Below, piece after piece: positions 24,201 through 34,702 of a stretch of 64,000 bases of DNA. Each line of letters starts with the position of its first letter. The stretch's first letter is position 1. The position numbers and the translations under genes are program-made. Source of the stretch: Pomacea canaliculata (Eukaryota; Mollusca; Gastropoda; Architaenioglossa; Ampullariidae); assembly GCF_003073045.1 (NCBI RefSeq), contig NC_037601.1:7985807-8049806 (forward strand). Reading direction: 5' to 3'. A model generated the notes under the pieces. The model was not told where the DNA came from. It did no database searches and saw only the letters and a list, made by a program, of their open reading frames with translations.

Positions 24201-27200
24201 CCGGAACTGGTACTGGAACAGGTAGGAGTTATGAAGTGTAATATAAATTGTTACTTCCTATTATGTAATAGTATTGCACAAAATGATTTTCATATTGATG
24301 ACACATTTATGATACAATTTAAAAGTGCCTGCATTTAGTAAAAAAAGCGCTGATTGCCTAGGTACTGGAACCGGAACTGGCTATGTGGTGCCCCCTCTCA
24401 ACACTGGCACTGGCACTGGCACTGGTACTGGTACTGGCACTGGCACTGGAACAGGTTACGTAGTGCCTCCTCTAAATACTGGAACAGGAACAGGAACCGG
24501 CACTGGTGATTGTGATAATAAGGAATTTCACGCTACTTGTGCAAAACTTGCTTGCTGCTTATATTTAAAAGAAAATAATAGAGAAGAGATAACTCAGGTT
24601 TGATCTTAAAAATTAAGCTGCTTTATATATTGCCTTCTACCCACTCTGCATTGCTGCAAATACAAAATGCTTTTTTCCCTTCCTTCTGAAGACAGTTTCG
24701 TTCTTCCTGCTTCTGATGCAAGCACAAGTTGACTTGCAGAACCTTCACTTGTTTCCCATGGTCCTAACCCTAGCCTTAACCCAAGAGGGAGAAAAGGTAC
24801 TTGCCCTTAAAGACCACTCCAGGCGCAAAAACGAAACATTGTACTTTGCAACGTCACTAGTAAATCTTTAAAATAACGGTTTAAGAGGTAGCGACAACAG
24901 CGGACCAACGACAAGATCAGCAAAGATGGTACAAGTTGCAACGACGACAGCTTTTACAAAAAAACCAAAACAAAAACAAAAACAAAAACAATGCTGTACA
25001 TAAAGTTGTTGTGGACCTTAGTGGTGACCAACCGTTAGTTACCTGCTATCAGCTACATACCTTGACATTTTGCGTAGCGCTTGTGTCTCGATCTCAGTTT
25101 TCACAGAACAGGTCGAGGGTCTCTCCTCGGACGACTGAGCCGCCAGAAGACAATCACATGTGCTCTTTGCCTCCTCGCACTGTACTGCTTCTCACATGAA
25201 TGCTTGACGATTAACTAAACCTTGTCAGTGGTTGAATTGAATGGAAATTTTTATTTAATGCAGTTTGATTTCGTGCTTGCTTTCCTTGTATCTTGTTCGG
25301 AGTTGTGTGTGTGTATAGTACTCACCTGCCCTGCGCCTGTATACTTGCAATTTTGCTTCGCTATTTTTTTTTTTTTGTTTTGCCTGTATCTGTATTACAT
25401 ATTTCTGTTTAAAATACAGATTTTGAATTATTAGTTGTTCTTTAAAACTAATTGATAAAAACCGAGCAACTCGTGAATTTTCGATCGCTATGCACCGATC
25501 AGTTTCATCTGCTGCACTTAACATTTGTTTCTGAACATCATTCTTTTTTAATGGTTCATCACGATTCTTTATAGTTGTAAATAGAGTATTACTGTGTAAT
25601 CATTTATTACGTTCGTCAGAAATATTTCATGTATTTTGTTTGTGATACTTGTATAATTCTCAAACGTGTTTCATTGTCTGTAAGCCGTTTATATATTAAA
25701 AAACAAGTAACAGATCAATTTAACAAGCTGACAAGCCAGCATCCAGCCATAGAGTGAACGAGCGAGTCAGTGAGTCAGTGATTCAGTGAGTCAGTGAGTC
25801 AGTTAACTGGGTTTCTTGCAGTCATGTGTGCGGATGCCATCAACAACTGCGCAACTTATGGCACAAGTGTGTGCACCGACCCACAGTACTCAACCTGGGT
25901 TCGAACCAACTGTCTGAAAACTTGCAACTTGTGTGGTAGGTGTACACTGCCACAACAGCTCAATTTGCGGTTACAGTTAAATATCAATCAATCTCTACTC
26001 TTTAAAAATAATAACAGGAAAACTATAATGTGAAATCCTTTTTAAAAAACTGGCAGATTTTGATTTTTTTTTTTACCTGAATGTAGCCTGATTATTTTCT
26101 ATAATTTTAATCACTGAGAAAGGGAGACTATCTGCTATAGGGTTTTCAAAAAAATCATTTAACACAGCGCGACGACAGCATGATCCACTCTAGCATAAAA
26201 TGCACTACAATGATTATTGTTTATACAGATATGAATGATTGCTATCGACGACGAGTAAAAACAAGTATACAATTTACAATATGATTCAAAATAATGAAAA
26301 TATGATTCTTTATTTCAACTCATCGCTTAATGATGTAAGCGACGTGAGCGCTGTATTCCCATATAAACTTGTGTAAGTGGATCTTGTAGAAGAACTCAAG
26401 CACTGAAGACATTTATTGATGTCTAGTTTATCATTGTATCTTGTTTGAGATTGCACTTCTAGAGCTTAGCTTGACATGCTGATCACTCCGCTTTCCTAAA
26501 CGTAGAAAAAGTGCACAAAGCGTACAAAGTATCGGAGCAGCCATAGATCATGCGACTGGTGGTCTAAGGGAAACAAATCTCGGTTTGCCAAAAAGATTTT
26601 TCCCCTACCGGATTAGAGTTGCTCCCCTTTGTTCTCTCTTTCTGTCCGTTTTAAACGTAAGGTAAACCAGTTTGTCAATAGTCAAACGATTTATACTTTG
26701 TATTTTTTTTAAAAGGTCATTTCTGACATAGCAAAGAAATAAGAATAAACGAACCCCAGTCAAACTGTAACAATCGGAAAGTATCACTGCTACCCTGGTG
26801 CACTACTGATCCAAACGTGTACTGTAGTAGATGGAGACGCTTATTAACGACCTTTCGTAATCTTCGTTCAAACTGTGGGTATAACTTCATTTTGAATTGC
26901 ATGAAGTGACAGGCTAGTCTGAACAATCTTAATTCAGACAAATCTGATGAATTATTTGTCTATTTTATCTAGTAAAATATGCTGATTTTAGCTTAGTATT
27001 TATTGCCGGAGCAGGAACTGGAACCGGAACCGGAACGATAACAGGAACTGGGACCGGCACTGGAACGGGAACAATCACTGGAACTGGAACCGGTACCGGA
27101 ACGGGAACAATCACTGGAACAGGAACAGGCACTGGAACAGGAACCGGTACTGGAACGGGAACAATCACTGGAACAGGAACCGGCACTGGAACGGGAACAA

Positions 27201-30200
27201 TCATTGGAACAGGAGGTTAGTCAACCAATCTGCTTGTACTTTGTATCATTTCTCTAACGTGTTTCAAATGAGCTCGAGTATCTTTCAGGTTGTACAAAAT
27301 CTGCACAGAATGTGTACACGGTATATACAGCAGATAATAAAAAAAACTTTTTGGTAACTTTTGCAAAAATAAGGTGAATATTGTTTTTAACAGGCGCATG
27401 TTCCGATGCAATAAACAATTGTGCTGCTTATGGCCAAGCTGCCTGCACTGACCAGCAGTACAGAGACTGGGCTCGTGCAAACTGTGCCCACACTTGTGGT
27501 CTTTGTGGTAAGGAACGAACAACAAGAATTGTTTGACCTTTCTTATGTGTCTTCAAATGCAAACATGTGGTCAAGTTTTGTCTCATAGAATATTTAGTGT
27601 CACTCGATGTTTCCTGCATTTCAAGCGCATACACGTATACAGTTAAATCAAGTCGCCAAATACTTGGTTAGATGCATAATTATGATTGGGTAATAAATTA
27701 GTTATAATTTTATTCCTTTCCACAAGAAATAAACTATCATGCTAGCAACTTGATCTTGTCAAAACTGTCATGCTTTCTTCTTGAAATAGGTACTGGAACC
27801 GGCACTGGAACCGGCACTGGGACTGGAACTGGGACTGGAACTGGAACCGGCACTGGGACTGGAACAGGAACTATCACTGGAACTGGTCAGATGCGCCTCG
27901 TATTAACTGTTCTCAGATTTCAACACATAGTTAATTTTATTGAAATAATTGCTTCAAGTTGGTTTAACCTTGTTTCCGTCCACCCTACACCCCAGTCTTT
28001 ATTAGCCACACTCGTCAATGGTTCTGTGCATCGCCAAACAGAGATAAAAGAGTTGTTTGGATTCAGTCAAACTTTCCTGCTTTTGTGGTTGCATTTCTAA
28101 ATTGGAAAAAGCAGCTTGATAGTCCAACAAGAAAGTAAATTAGATTTTTGCATAATTAATGAGGTGTATTTTGATACTAACGCTGCTGCTCGTGTCGGTA
28201 TTAAGCAAATGTCTCACGGTTCAACAAACCTGAGCGAGGCAGGTCACGAAGTAATCTGCCCATCTATCAATATATATATATATGGGATTCAGTATAGGTT
28301 GAAAAAACTTCCCCGCAATTTTTCTTCAGAGAACTGAAATAGTGGGGAGATATACTATGAAAAAAGTTTCTTGCAACGAAGACTTGATCAACGTTTTCTT
28401 GAGATAAATCAAAGTTTTATCCGAAGGGAAATAAAAGTTTCTTTCACAATCAAACCAAATTTTGTGGAAGATGTTTACAGCAAGTATTTTAGTATTTAAA
28501 CATCTGTACTTCAGTCACATTGGAATGTTTAAGCCCAATTTTCCAGAAATTTCAGGATACTGTTGACAAATGTTTTTGATATTTTTTTCCACAGGTATGT
28601 GCGCGGATGCTATCAACAACTGTGCTGCCTTTGGTCAAGCTGCCTGCACTGACCAGCAGTACAGAGACTGGGCTCGCGCCAACTGCGCTCACACTTGCGG
28701 ACTTTGTGGTGAGATAATTATTTTGAATGTTTGCAAATATGACTTCACGATGCGTTGTACCACAACTGATGCTTTTCCGTTAACTGCACATGTTTCTTTG
28801 TTATGAAGAAATCCCTTAAGTTTTGCTGGGTTACACTTAATTTTATTATATCATTAAGTAGTTCATTAATTCGTTTTTGTTTCACTCGTTTGTAATTTTC
28901 CTACTGTTTCCCCCACCTCATATCCGGGTGTTATTTTGTTATTTTTTTTTTATTGAACACAGGTAATAGATTTATTTATATTTATAGGTAACGTTTTAAC
29001 ACTGATTTCAATGAATTGGAGTAAAAGGAAAAGACCTCTTTTCTAAGTATGTATTAAAACCTATTAGATTGATACTTTCAGTAGCAATAAAGACGTTACA
29101 CTATTTTTAAACTACAGATGCAACTCAACATCTTCATTTTACAGGAACTGGAACAGGAACTGGAACAGGCACAGGAACAGGCACAGGAACTGGAACAGGC
29201 ACAGGATCTGGAACACCCATTGGAACAGGTATCTTATGTAAAATAAAATTGGTTCTTTTGCATTTTCCATTTTGTGTGACGACAGAAATAATGTCTTTGT
29301 TTTAAACAGTGAACAACCAGTTGCGAACCCTTTAAAGTATAATCTGGTGGTACTTATGTCTACTTTATATGTTGATTTCAGTGCATAAACGTAGAGTAGT
29401 GATGAGCACAGCTCACTTCATCCTGATTGAAATGCAAAAAAACAAACAAACAAAAATCAAACAAAAAACAAAAAAACAACAACTGACAAAACAAAAAAAC
29501 AAAACAAAACAAAACAAAAAAAAAAACAAACAAACAAACAAAAAAACAAAACAAAAAAAAACAACCAAACAAAAAAACGGAAACTGTTTTGCTGTAATTT
29601 TGCCATTCAAGAAAAAAATGCGCTGCATAGCTTAGAACACAGTTCTCGAACTCCACAGGCGTACGTGCACATCCCCTCGGAAAAAAGATGTAATTTCATA
29701 ATTTCAGAGACTTGGAGGAGGGACATAAGGTGCTCCTCGAGTGAATTTGCTTCCCTTCCAACATATTGCTTTTAATGCTGTTATCTGTGTGTGTGTGTTT
29801 TAGACTAACAAGTAATTGCTGTTAACAGCTGCTACAGTTTGAAATAGCGTGACTGTCATCAGTCTTTCTAAACAAAATAGTCTGTCCTGCTAACTGACGA
29901 CTTGCATTAACAGTCACTGGGCCGTGCGTGGACAAGAACACCAACTGTGCCGGCTACAGTCAAACCGTTTGTACTGATCCCCAGTACGATGTCTGGGTTA
30001 GAGAGAACTGCGCACACCACTGCAACAAGTGTGGTGAGTACTTTTCAGCCCACCTCACCTCTAGATGTGCAGCCAGGAATGTTTGGTGGTCGCTGCTCCC
30101 AACTGTTGTTAAGATGTTTGTAGTCATATCTTGGCTCTGGATCTTTTCAAAAGCAGCGCCAGTCAAGCAGTTTCACAAAGTTCCTATGATTGCTTCCTTT

Positions 30201-32552
30201 TTTTTCTGTGCTTGTTTGTTTTATAGATTTACATAACTGCCCCACTCCACGTGTAAGATAGTTTATACATAGTCTTATAAAGCTTTGCCTTTTGATAGCA
30301 GCTACCATCTAGTGACAAAAGGTTGCATATTTTTAAATAGGAAGTGGGACAGGGACCGGAACTGGCACTGGTACTGGGACTGGAACCGGAACTGGGACTG
30401 GAACCGGCACTGGAACTGGAACAGGAACTGGCACAATCATCACTGGTATTATTTAGAAAGCCTTTCATTAAAAAAAAATCATGACAGTATAAGAACTATT
30501 ACTCCATGTTTCACATCACATACAACGTATTACAAGAGGAAAACACCTTCGGAAAAGAGAAATATGAGAAATACTTTAAGATAATTATTTAGAATGTATT
30601 GTCTAATGGCATTTCAAGAGCTTAACATAATGAAACGTAGCGGACCCCGGGCTGTATTCGCCCCCCATCCGCTACATTCATTTGACTTTGTGTGTGTGTG
30701 CGCGTGCTCACGCACTTACGCATGGCCTCCGACTGTGTGTCGGTTTTCCGATTCTCAGTGCACCTCGTCATCAAAATTGCCTTTCCACACTTCAAACCTG
30801 ATAATGTGTGTCTGACTCTAAGGAAAGTAAGTGTACTGCAGTGTGTGTGTTTCTACTGTCATCAGTCTGTGCGTGAGTCGTGAGCGTGCACGTGCACTGA
30901 CGTATTGTGTGTGTGTGTAGGTGGCGGCACGTGTAGCGACAAGCTGGCCAACTGTAACAGCTACGGACAGAATGTTTGCACAGACACCCAGTACGATGCG
31001 TGGGCACGAGACAACTGCGCGCACTTCTGCAACAAGTGCTGTAAGTAACCAGCATCCGTAAACTGTTAATATCTCCCTCGAGTGCTGTAAGTAACTAGCA
31101 TCCGTAAACTGTTGTATATCTCTCAAGAACTGCAGTTGACTTACAGCCGTAACCTTTATTTCTCCAACTGGTGTGTAACAACCTGCGCACGGCTGTTTGA
31201 GTCTTGCAGAGCATTTACTGAGCCAGAGTGCTGCCAGACAGTTATTCTAATTGTACTTGATAGCTTTTAGTTGGTAGGTTTAATTTACGGTTGGCTGGCT
31301 GGATGGTCGGAATATATGCACGTTATATTGTTCCACTTTGTCTCAAAGCTGGAACTGGAACCGGAACTGGAACTGGAACCGGAACCGGAACCGGAACTGG
31401 AACTGGAACGGGATCAGGTGGCACCTTGACTGGCACAAGTAAGTAAAGAACCATCTAGAGATTAAGCCTCATTTGAACAGTAGTGAGCAGCAACGCTTGT
31501 GCACGATTGTTTGAACCAATTTCACAAGTTTTTTATTTATTATTTTTCAAGTTGGGCAAATATAATAAAATCCACCAGGAAATCGAGAAATCACAATATT
31601 ACTCTCTTGGTTGCGTCAATTGAAATAAATAAAATTGTACATGGTTGAAACAGTGGGTACAAATAAAAAAGCTTAAAATTTAAAAAATGCATCCTTGCAA
31701 AGTTATTACAATCCATGTTTATGTGTATATTTGTAGTTATGTTTGCATACATACGTGTGTGTGTGTGTGTGTGTGATGGTTGATTTGTATGCGTGCTACA
31801 CAGGTGTCGGGTGCGTCTACAAGGGACAGGTATACCAACAAGGTCAAACTTTCAATGACGGGTGCACCTACAAGTGCACGTGTACCAACGCCTCTTCCGG
31901 GGAGTACCACTGCACTGACATGTGAGGCTCTCACTCCTCTTCTTGGCTTCTTAGTCTTACGATGTACCGACAGTTTGTTTGTTTGGGCTCTTGTTGAACA
32001 TTGATGTGCATAACTGCAATCACAGATAGCGTTCATAAGCAAAGGAATAGTTATAATTAGCGCAAATATTTGCTGTCCATCTATAGAGTGTCATGGGCGT
32101 GATACTGTGTCGTTTAGTGTTCATCCATCTCCCCTCTCTCACACACATCATTACCTATTATCGTGTATTTCATCTCCATCCAAAAACGACTAGTGACAGC
32201 GCGCGCTGAGAAATGAAAAGGAAGAAAACGAACACGAACTCTGACCTCAGACATATAATTTTATGTTCACCTAAACATTGAAAACCACTCTTAAATGTAC
32301 GTATCAGCGAAAATGGATATATCCATTCAATGGTACTGCTATTCATTTCCCTGACCTCTGACATTTTCAGTGGAAACAAACTGCAAAGACTCAAGTTGAG
32401 ACCGAGACCCTTTCTCTGTCGACAGGTGTTATCAGTTCCATCTGCCATCTGTATGCTCCATGTCGCCTCCACCCGCAGGCAAGTGCTGCTCCGTGCCTAA
32501 CTGTCCAGCAAATGTGAACATACAGTTCCCCCCAGACTACCAAGCCAACTGA
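18950..32552 (+). CDS. Secreted modular VWC-[ShK/(Gly-Thr)n]-VWC protein
   Basis: Twenty-two exons join in one open frame of 775 aa: 18950-19025, 20461-20575, 21055-21167, 21772-21786, 22231-22341, 22681-22773, 23318-23389, 23733-23846, 24150-24221, 24362-24505, 25822-25935, 27015-27215, 27394-27507, 27790-27885, 28595-28708, 29145-29228, 29914-30033, 30341-30445, 30921-31040, 31349-31438, 31804-31921 and 32426-32552. The order is signal peptide (1-25), VWC (26-101), microexon, ShK1 (107-143), GT, GT, ShK2 (199-236), GT, GT, ShK3 (309-346), GT, ShK4 (414-451), GT, ShK5 (484-521), GT, ShK6 (550-589), GT, ShK7 (625-664), GT, VWC (695-775). ShK domains have six cysteines ending CxxxCxxC and a QYxxW core. 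GT exons encode Gly-Thr dipeptides, likely O-glycosylated spacers. An in-frame ATG at 18905 would add 15 residues; 18950 is preferred because it sits directly before the hydrophobic signal. The function (mucus, adhesive, egg coat or immune) is unknown. Confidence 0.88.
19480..19890 (+). mobile_element. Probable retroelement 3' end with (ATTGTC)n tail
   Basis: The segment ends in AATAAAGAATTGTCATTG followed by repeated TTGTCA-type units to about 19890, the look of a LINE or SINE 3' terminus with a simple-repeat tail. No protein motif was found in the upstream 300 bp. It lies in the first intron of the modular gene. Confidence 0.4.
21201..21250 (+). repeat. (AAT)n microsatellite
   Basis: About 50 bp of AAT/AAC triplets starts about 34 bp after the proposed GC donor of the VWC exon at 21055-21167. 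Confidence 0.9.
21772..21786 (+). other. 15-nt microexon between VWC1 and ShK1
   Basis: A 15-nt segment lies between a good acceptor (TGTCACGCAG) and a strong donor (GTAAGTG). It is phase 1-1 and encodes about GTGG plus methionine, resembling a minimal Gly-Thr exon. The joined reading frame stays open with or without it, so inclusion is not proved. Confidence 0.6.
24093..24221 (+). other. Gly-Thr exon with a one-base deletion and a rescued acceptor
   Basis: Gly-Thr coding sequence begins near 24098, but one base is missing at the GGACAG around 24144-24149, so the upstream part is out of frame with the downstream part. The same ACAG provides an AG after which 24150-24221 (72 nt) is a perfect phase 1-1 Gly-Thr exon with donor GTAGG. 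Either the exon now starts at 24150, or the exon is skipped, or the deletion is a sequence error. The purine-rich context makes 24150 a weak acceptor. Confidence 0.55.
29434..29578 (+). repeat. A-rich low-complexity tract (CAAA/CAAAA)n
   Basis: About 145 bp of almost only A and C in CAAA and CAAAA units. It lies in the intron between GT exon 29145-29228 and ShK exon 29914-30033. Open frames across it on both strands are compositional. Confidence 0.9.
31035..31113 (+). repeat. Tandem duplication of a splice-donor region, 46-bp period
   Basis: AGTGCTGTAAGTAAC plus the following CAGCATCCGTAAACTG-type sequence at 31035 is repeated with one change in the shared block at 31081. The first copy contains the exon end and donor of ShK7 (exon ends at 31040). 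Use of the second donor would add sequence with an in-frame stop, so the first is probably the functional one. Confidence 0.85.
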
Positions 32553-32609
32553 AAGACAACAAGGCTTACAGAATGTCTGCCAGTAATAAGGGTGGCTGAT
32601 GTGTGGCAC

Positions 32610-32615
32610 AATAAA
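32610..32615 (+). terminator. Polyadenylation signal AATAAA of the modular gene
   Basis: AATAAA lies 58 bp after the stop codon of the modular ShK/GT/VWC gene. The short 3' UTR and single canonical hexamer make it the likely signal. Confidence 0.65.
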
Positions 32616-34362
32616 ATAGTGGCTACTTTGTTTTTCTTCCGACACTTGTTAGCTAGTGTGTAATTATCACATCAATCCTCGGCTTGGGGTGAAGGCTACC
32701 TCCATGAACATTTCTCCAAAATCGTTCACACATCCGATTTTTCAATGCATACCCGTCTGTTCCGTCATGTACCCGTATGGATATGTGTCCTGTCTATCCC
32801 GTAAAGGACGTTCCTTGCTTGTCCCTCAAAATTCTTTTTAGTAATATTAAATCATGGCTTCTGCTTACGCAAAAAATTGCGTACAGTACGCATTAAAAGT
32901 TCGGAGGACCCCTTCAATTTTCGTCAATGGGGTCCCAGGGGACCCCTTCAAATTTGGGCGAAGAACAGATACAAAATTGGGCAAGTGTAGTGTCTGACAT
33001 CGTAGTCTAATCTATTGTTGTCGTCTGCTACAAGGTGAGAGTTACTTCCCTTGCACCGAGTTTTTTTTTCCTTACCGGGAAGAGTTCCAAGTCCTATTTC
33101 CAATTTCTTGCACAGACTTCATGTCACAGAAATCTCGCCGTTTCTAACTAGACATTACAGTGCTTTGTGTTCCTGAAAGGCAGTTGAATAAAGTATGTTG
33201 ATCACTTCGCACGAGGCCAAGAGTGAGTCTCGGCATAGAGACAGCGGTCCATCAATACACGTCCATGCTATAACTAAATAAATAAAATACATTATAAATA
33301 AAAACTACATTACACGCGGCATGAAATGAAATGCAGAGTTTACACACTTTATATATTAGCCTAATCTCGTTTACTATCTAATCTCTGTCAAATACAGATA
33401 CAACTTTTGATTTACAACTTTTGCCTAATATGGCAGGTCTGCATTCAGGCACTCCTAAAATACATAAAACATTACATCACAAAACACATAAATAATTGAT
33501 TATACGCCTATGAATATCAAGATCAAGCAATTCCGTTCACAGCACTAAGTCAGCAATTAATAATTGTAATTAACCCCCTCACCCTTAATGAAACGGACTC
33601 TTACATCGAAGATACAAACTCTCACCTGTATGGAAAACGCTACCGTTGCTGATTGCAGGAATTATTTATTAATTTCCAACGACAGTTGTAGTCTCTCTCA
33701 ATATACGTGTACATGAATCCTAAACTCAGTCATGAAGGGTGAACTTATGCACCCAATAATATTTTTATACCCTGTCGACAGACGAAGAGCTGACAAGCAC
33801 ATTTTTCATAAGGTGGTAGACTGTTTCTCAAAAAGCTGTTGTTCAGTAAAGACCATTGTCCAGAGAGGATTTCTGTCAGCTGACACCTCGGTCTATTACC
33901 GTCCCTCCATCCCCAGGACCACTAGTACAGATCGAATAAAACTACTTTGTGCTAAATGACCAGTTCAGTTTGTTTATTTCCTAATTAAGTCCTTCAAGCT
34001 ACTCTTGCCTCATCAGTCAGGGACAACACCAATGGACGCATCCACATACACCAGCTGTCGTTGGTATTCGGTTTCATACACGTGGAGGGGCTGGCGGCAG
34101 TTGTCTCAGTTTACTTACTTTAATCAGAGGTCGTTCTCACTACTAGTACACGTCTGTACTTGCCGACATTCTCCATATATCGTCCACCATTGCGACTTAT
34201 ACCAGTTACTGAATCAAGGATGTTCATTATCAGAGTTCCTAACAACTGACATTAAAACGAAGCGTGATGTAATACAATAGTCTCACCCAAAGGTGAGAGT
34301 CTGCTGTAATTATAAAAATACCTATAATAGAAGCAATTACATAAAGTGACAGCGGCAAAGAT
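32616..34362. other. Intergenic DNA between modular gene and repeat-protein gene
   Basis: No exon is recognised. GGACCCCTTCAA occurs twice around 32906 and 32939, next to a short inverted repeat (GGGGTCC/GGACCCC). One copy of a dispersed repeat lies at 33293-33413. Short open frames here do not resemble known proteins. Confidence 0.5.
33293..33413 (+). repeat. Dispersed repeat, copy A
   Basis: It aligns to 39042-39147 in the same orientation. Shared blocks include AATAAAAACTA, TTAGCCTAATCTC, TTTACTATCTA and TGTCAAATACAGATACA. The family is unknown. The two copies flank the repeat-protein gene. Confidence 0.75.
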
Positions 34363-34371
34363 GTATAAAAA
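34363..34371 (+). promoter_or_regulatory. TATA box and probable 5' UTR intron of the repeat-protein gene
   Basis: TATAAAAAA lies about 30 bp before a probable start near 34393. A donor-like CAGAACAG|GTAAAA at 34458/34459 and a pyrimidine-rich acceptor ending TTATTGCAG at 34694, just 8 bp before the ATG, suggest a noncoding first exon and a 236-bp 5' UTR intron. This is inferred from sequence only. Confidence 0.55.
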
Positions 34372-34702
34372 AGCCTACTAGTCCATTTGTATTTTATTCT
34401 CTTCTCGAGGTCCGGTCTGGTCCGTCCGTGGACAATCGAACACCTGTCACCAGAACAGGTAAAAACTGTCTTACCACCACTAGCACCTTGATTAAGTCGA
34501 AGATTGCCTACTAAATCATAGAAATGTACCATGTACTTTTCTTACTTGTGATCACACATCGTACTTCGGAAACAATTGTTTGTTTTCTTTTTTTATTGAT
34601 TGAAAGAAAAACAAAAATAAACTGGTAATATCTATAGTAACAAAAGTCGCTTTCATACAAAATGTTTATGTTGTGATTGTGTCTTTTATTGCAGATTTCA
34701 CC

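Noticed and set aside
26965-27204. Minus-strand Pro-Val dipeptide frame
   Set aside because: It is the reverse complement of the Gly-Thr exon at 27015-27215, whose plus-strand frame fits exon phases and wobble variation.
29378-29656. Cys/Phe-rich minus-strand frames resembling membrane proteins
   Set aside because: They translate the A-rich CAAA tract; low complexity, no gene context.
22681-31438. GT segments as plain microsatellites or a CRISPR-like spaced array
   Set aside because: Regular spacing of repeats with unique DNA between recalled an array, but each block is an exon of phase 1-1 with splice sites and coding-type wobble variation. There are no constant direct repeats.
8018-32552. 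Reading the ShK genes as potassium-channel toxins
   Set aside because: Multi-domain layout with VWC and spacers, and no Lys-Tyr dyad; ShK domains are widespread in non-toxin secreted proteins.
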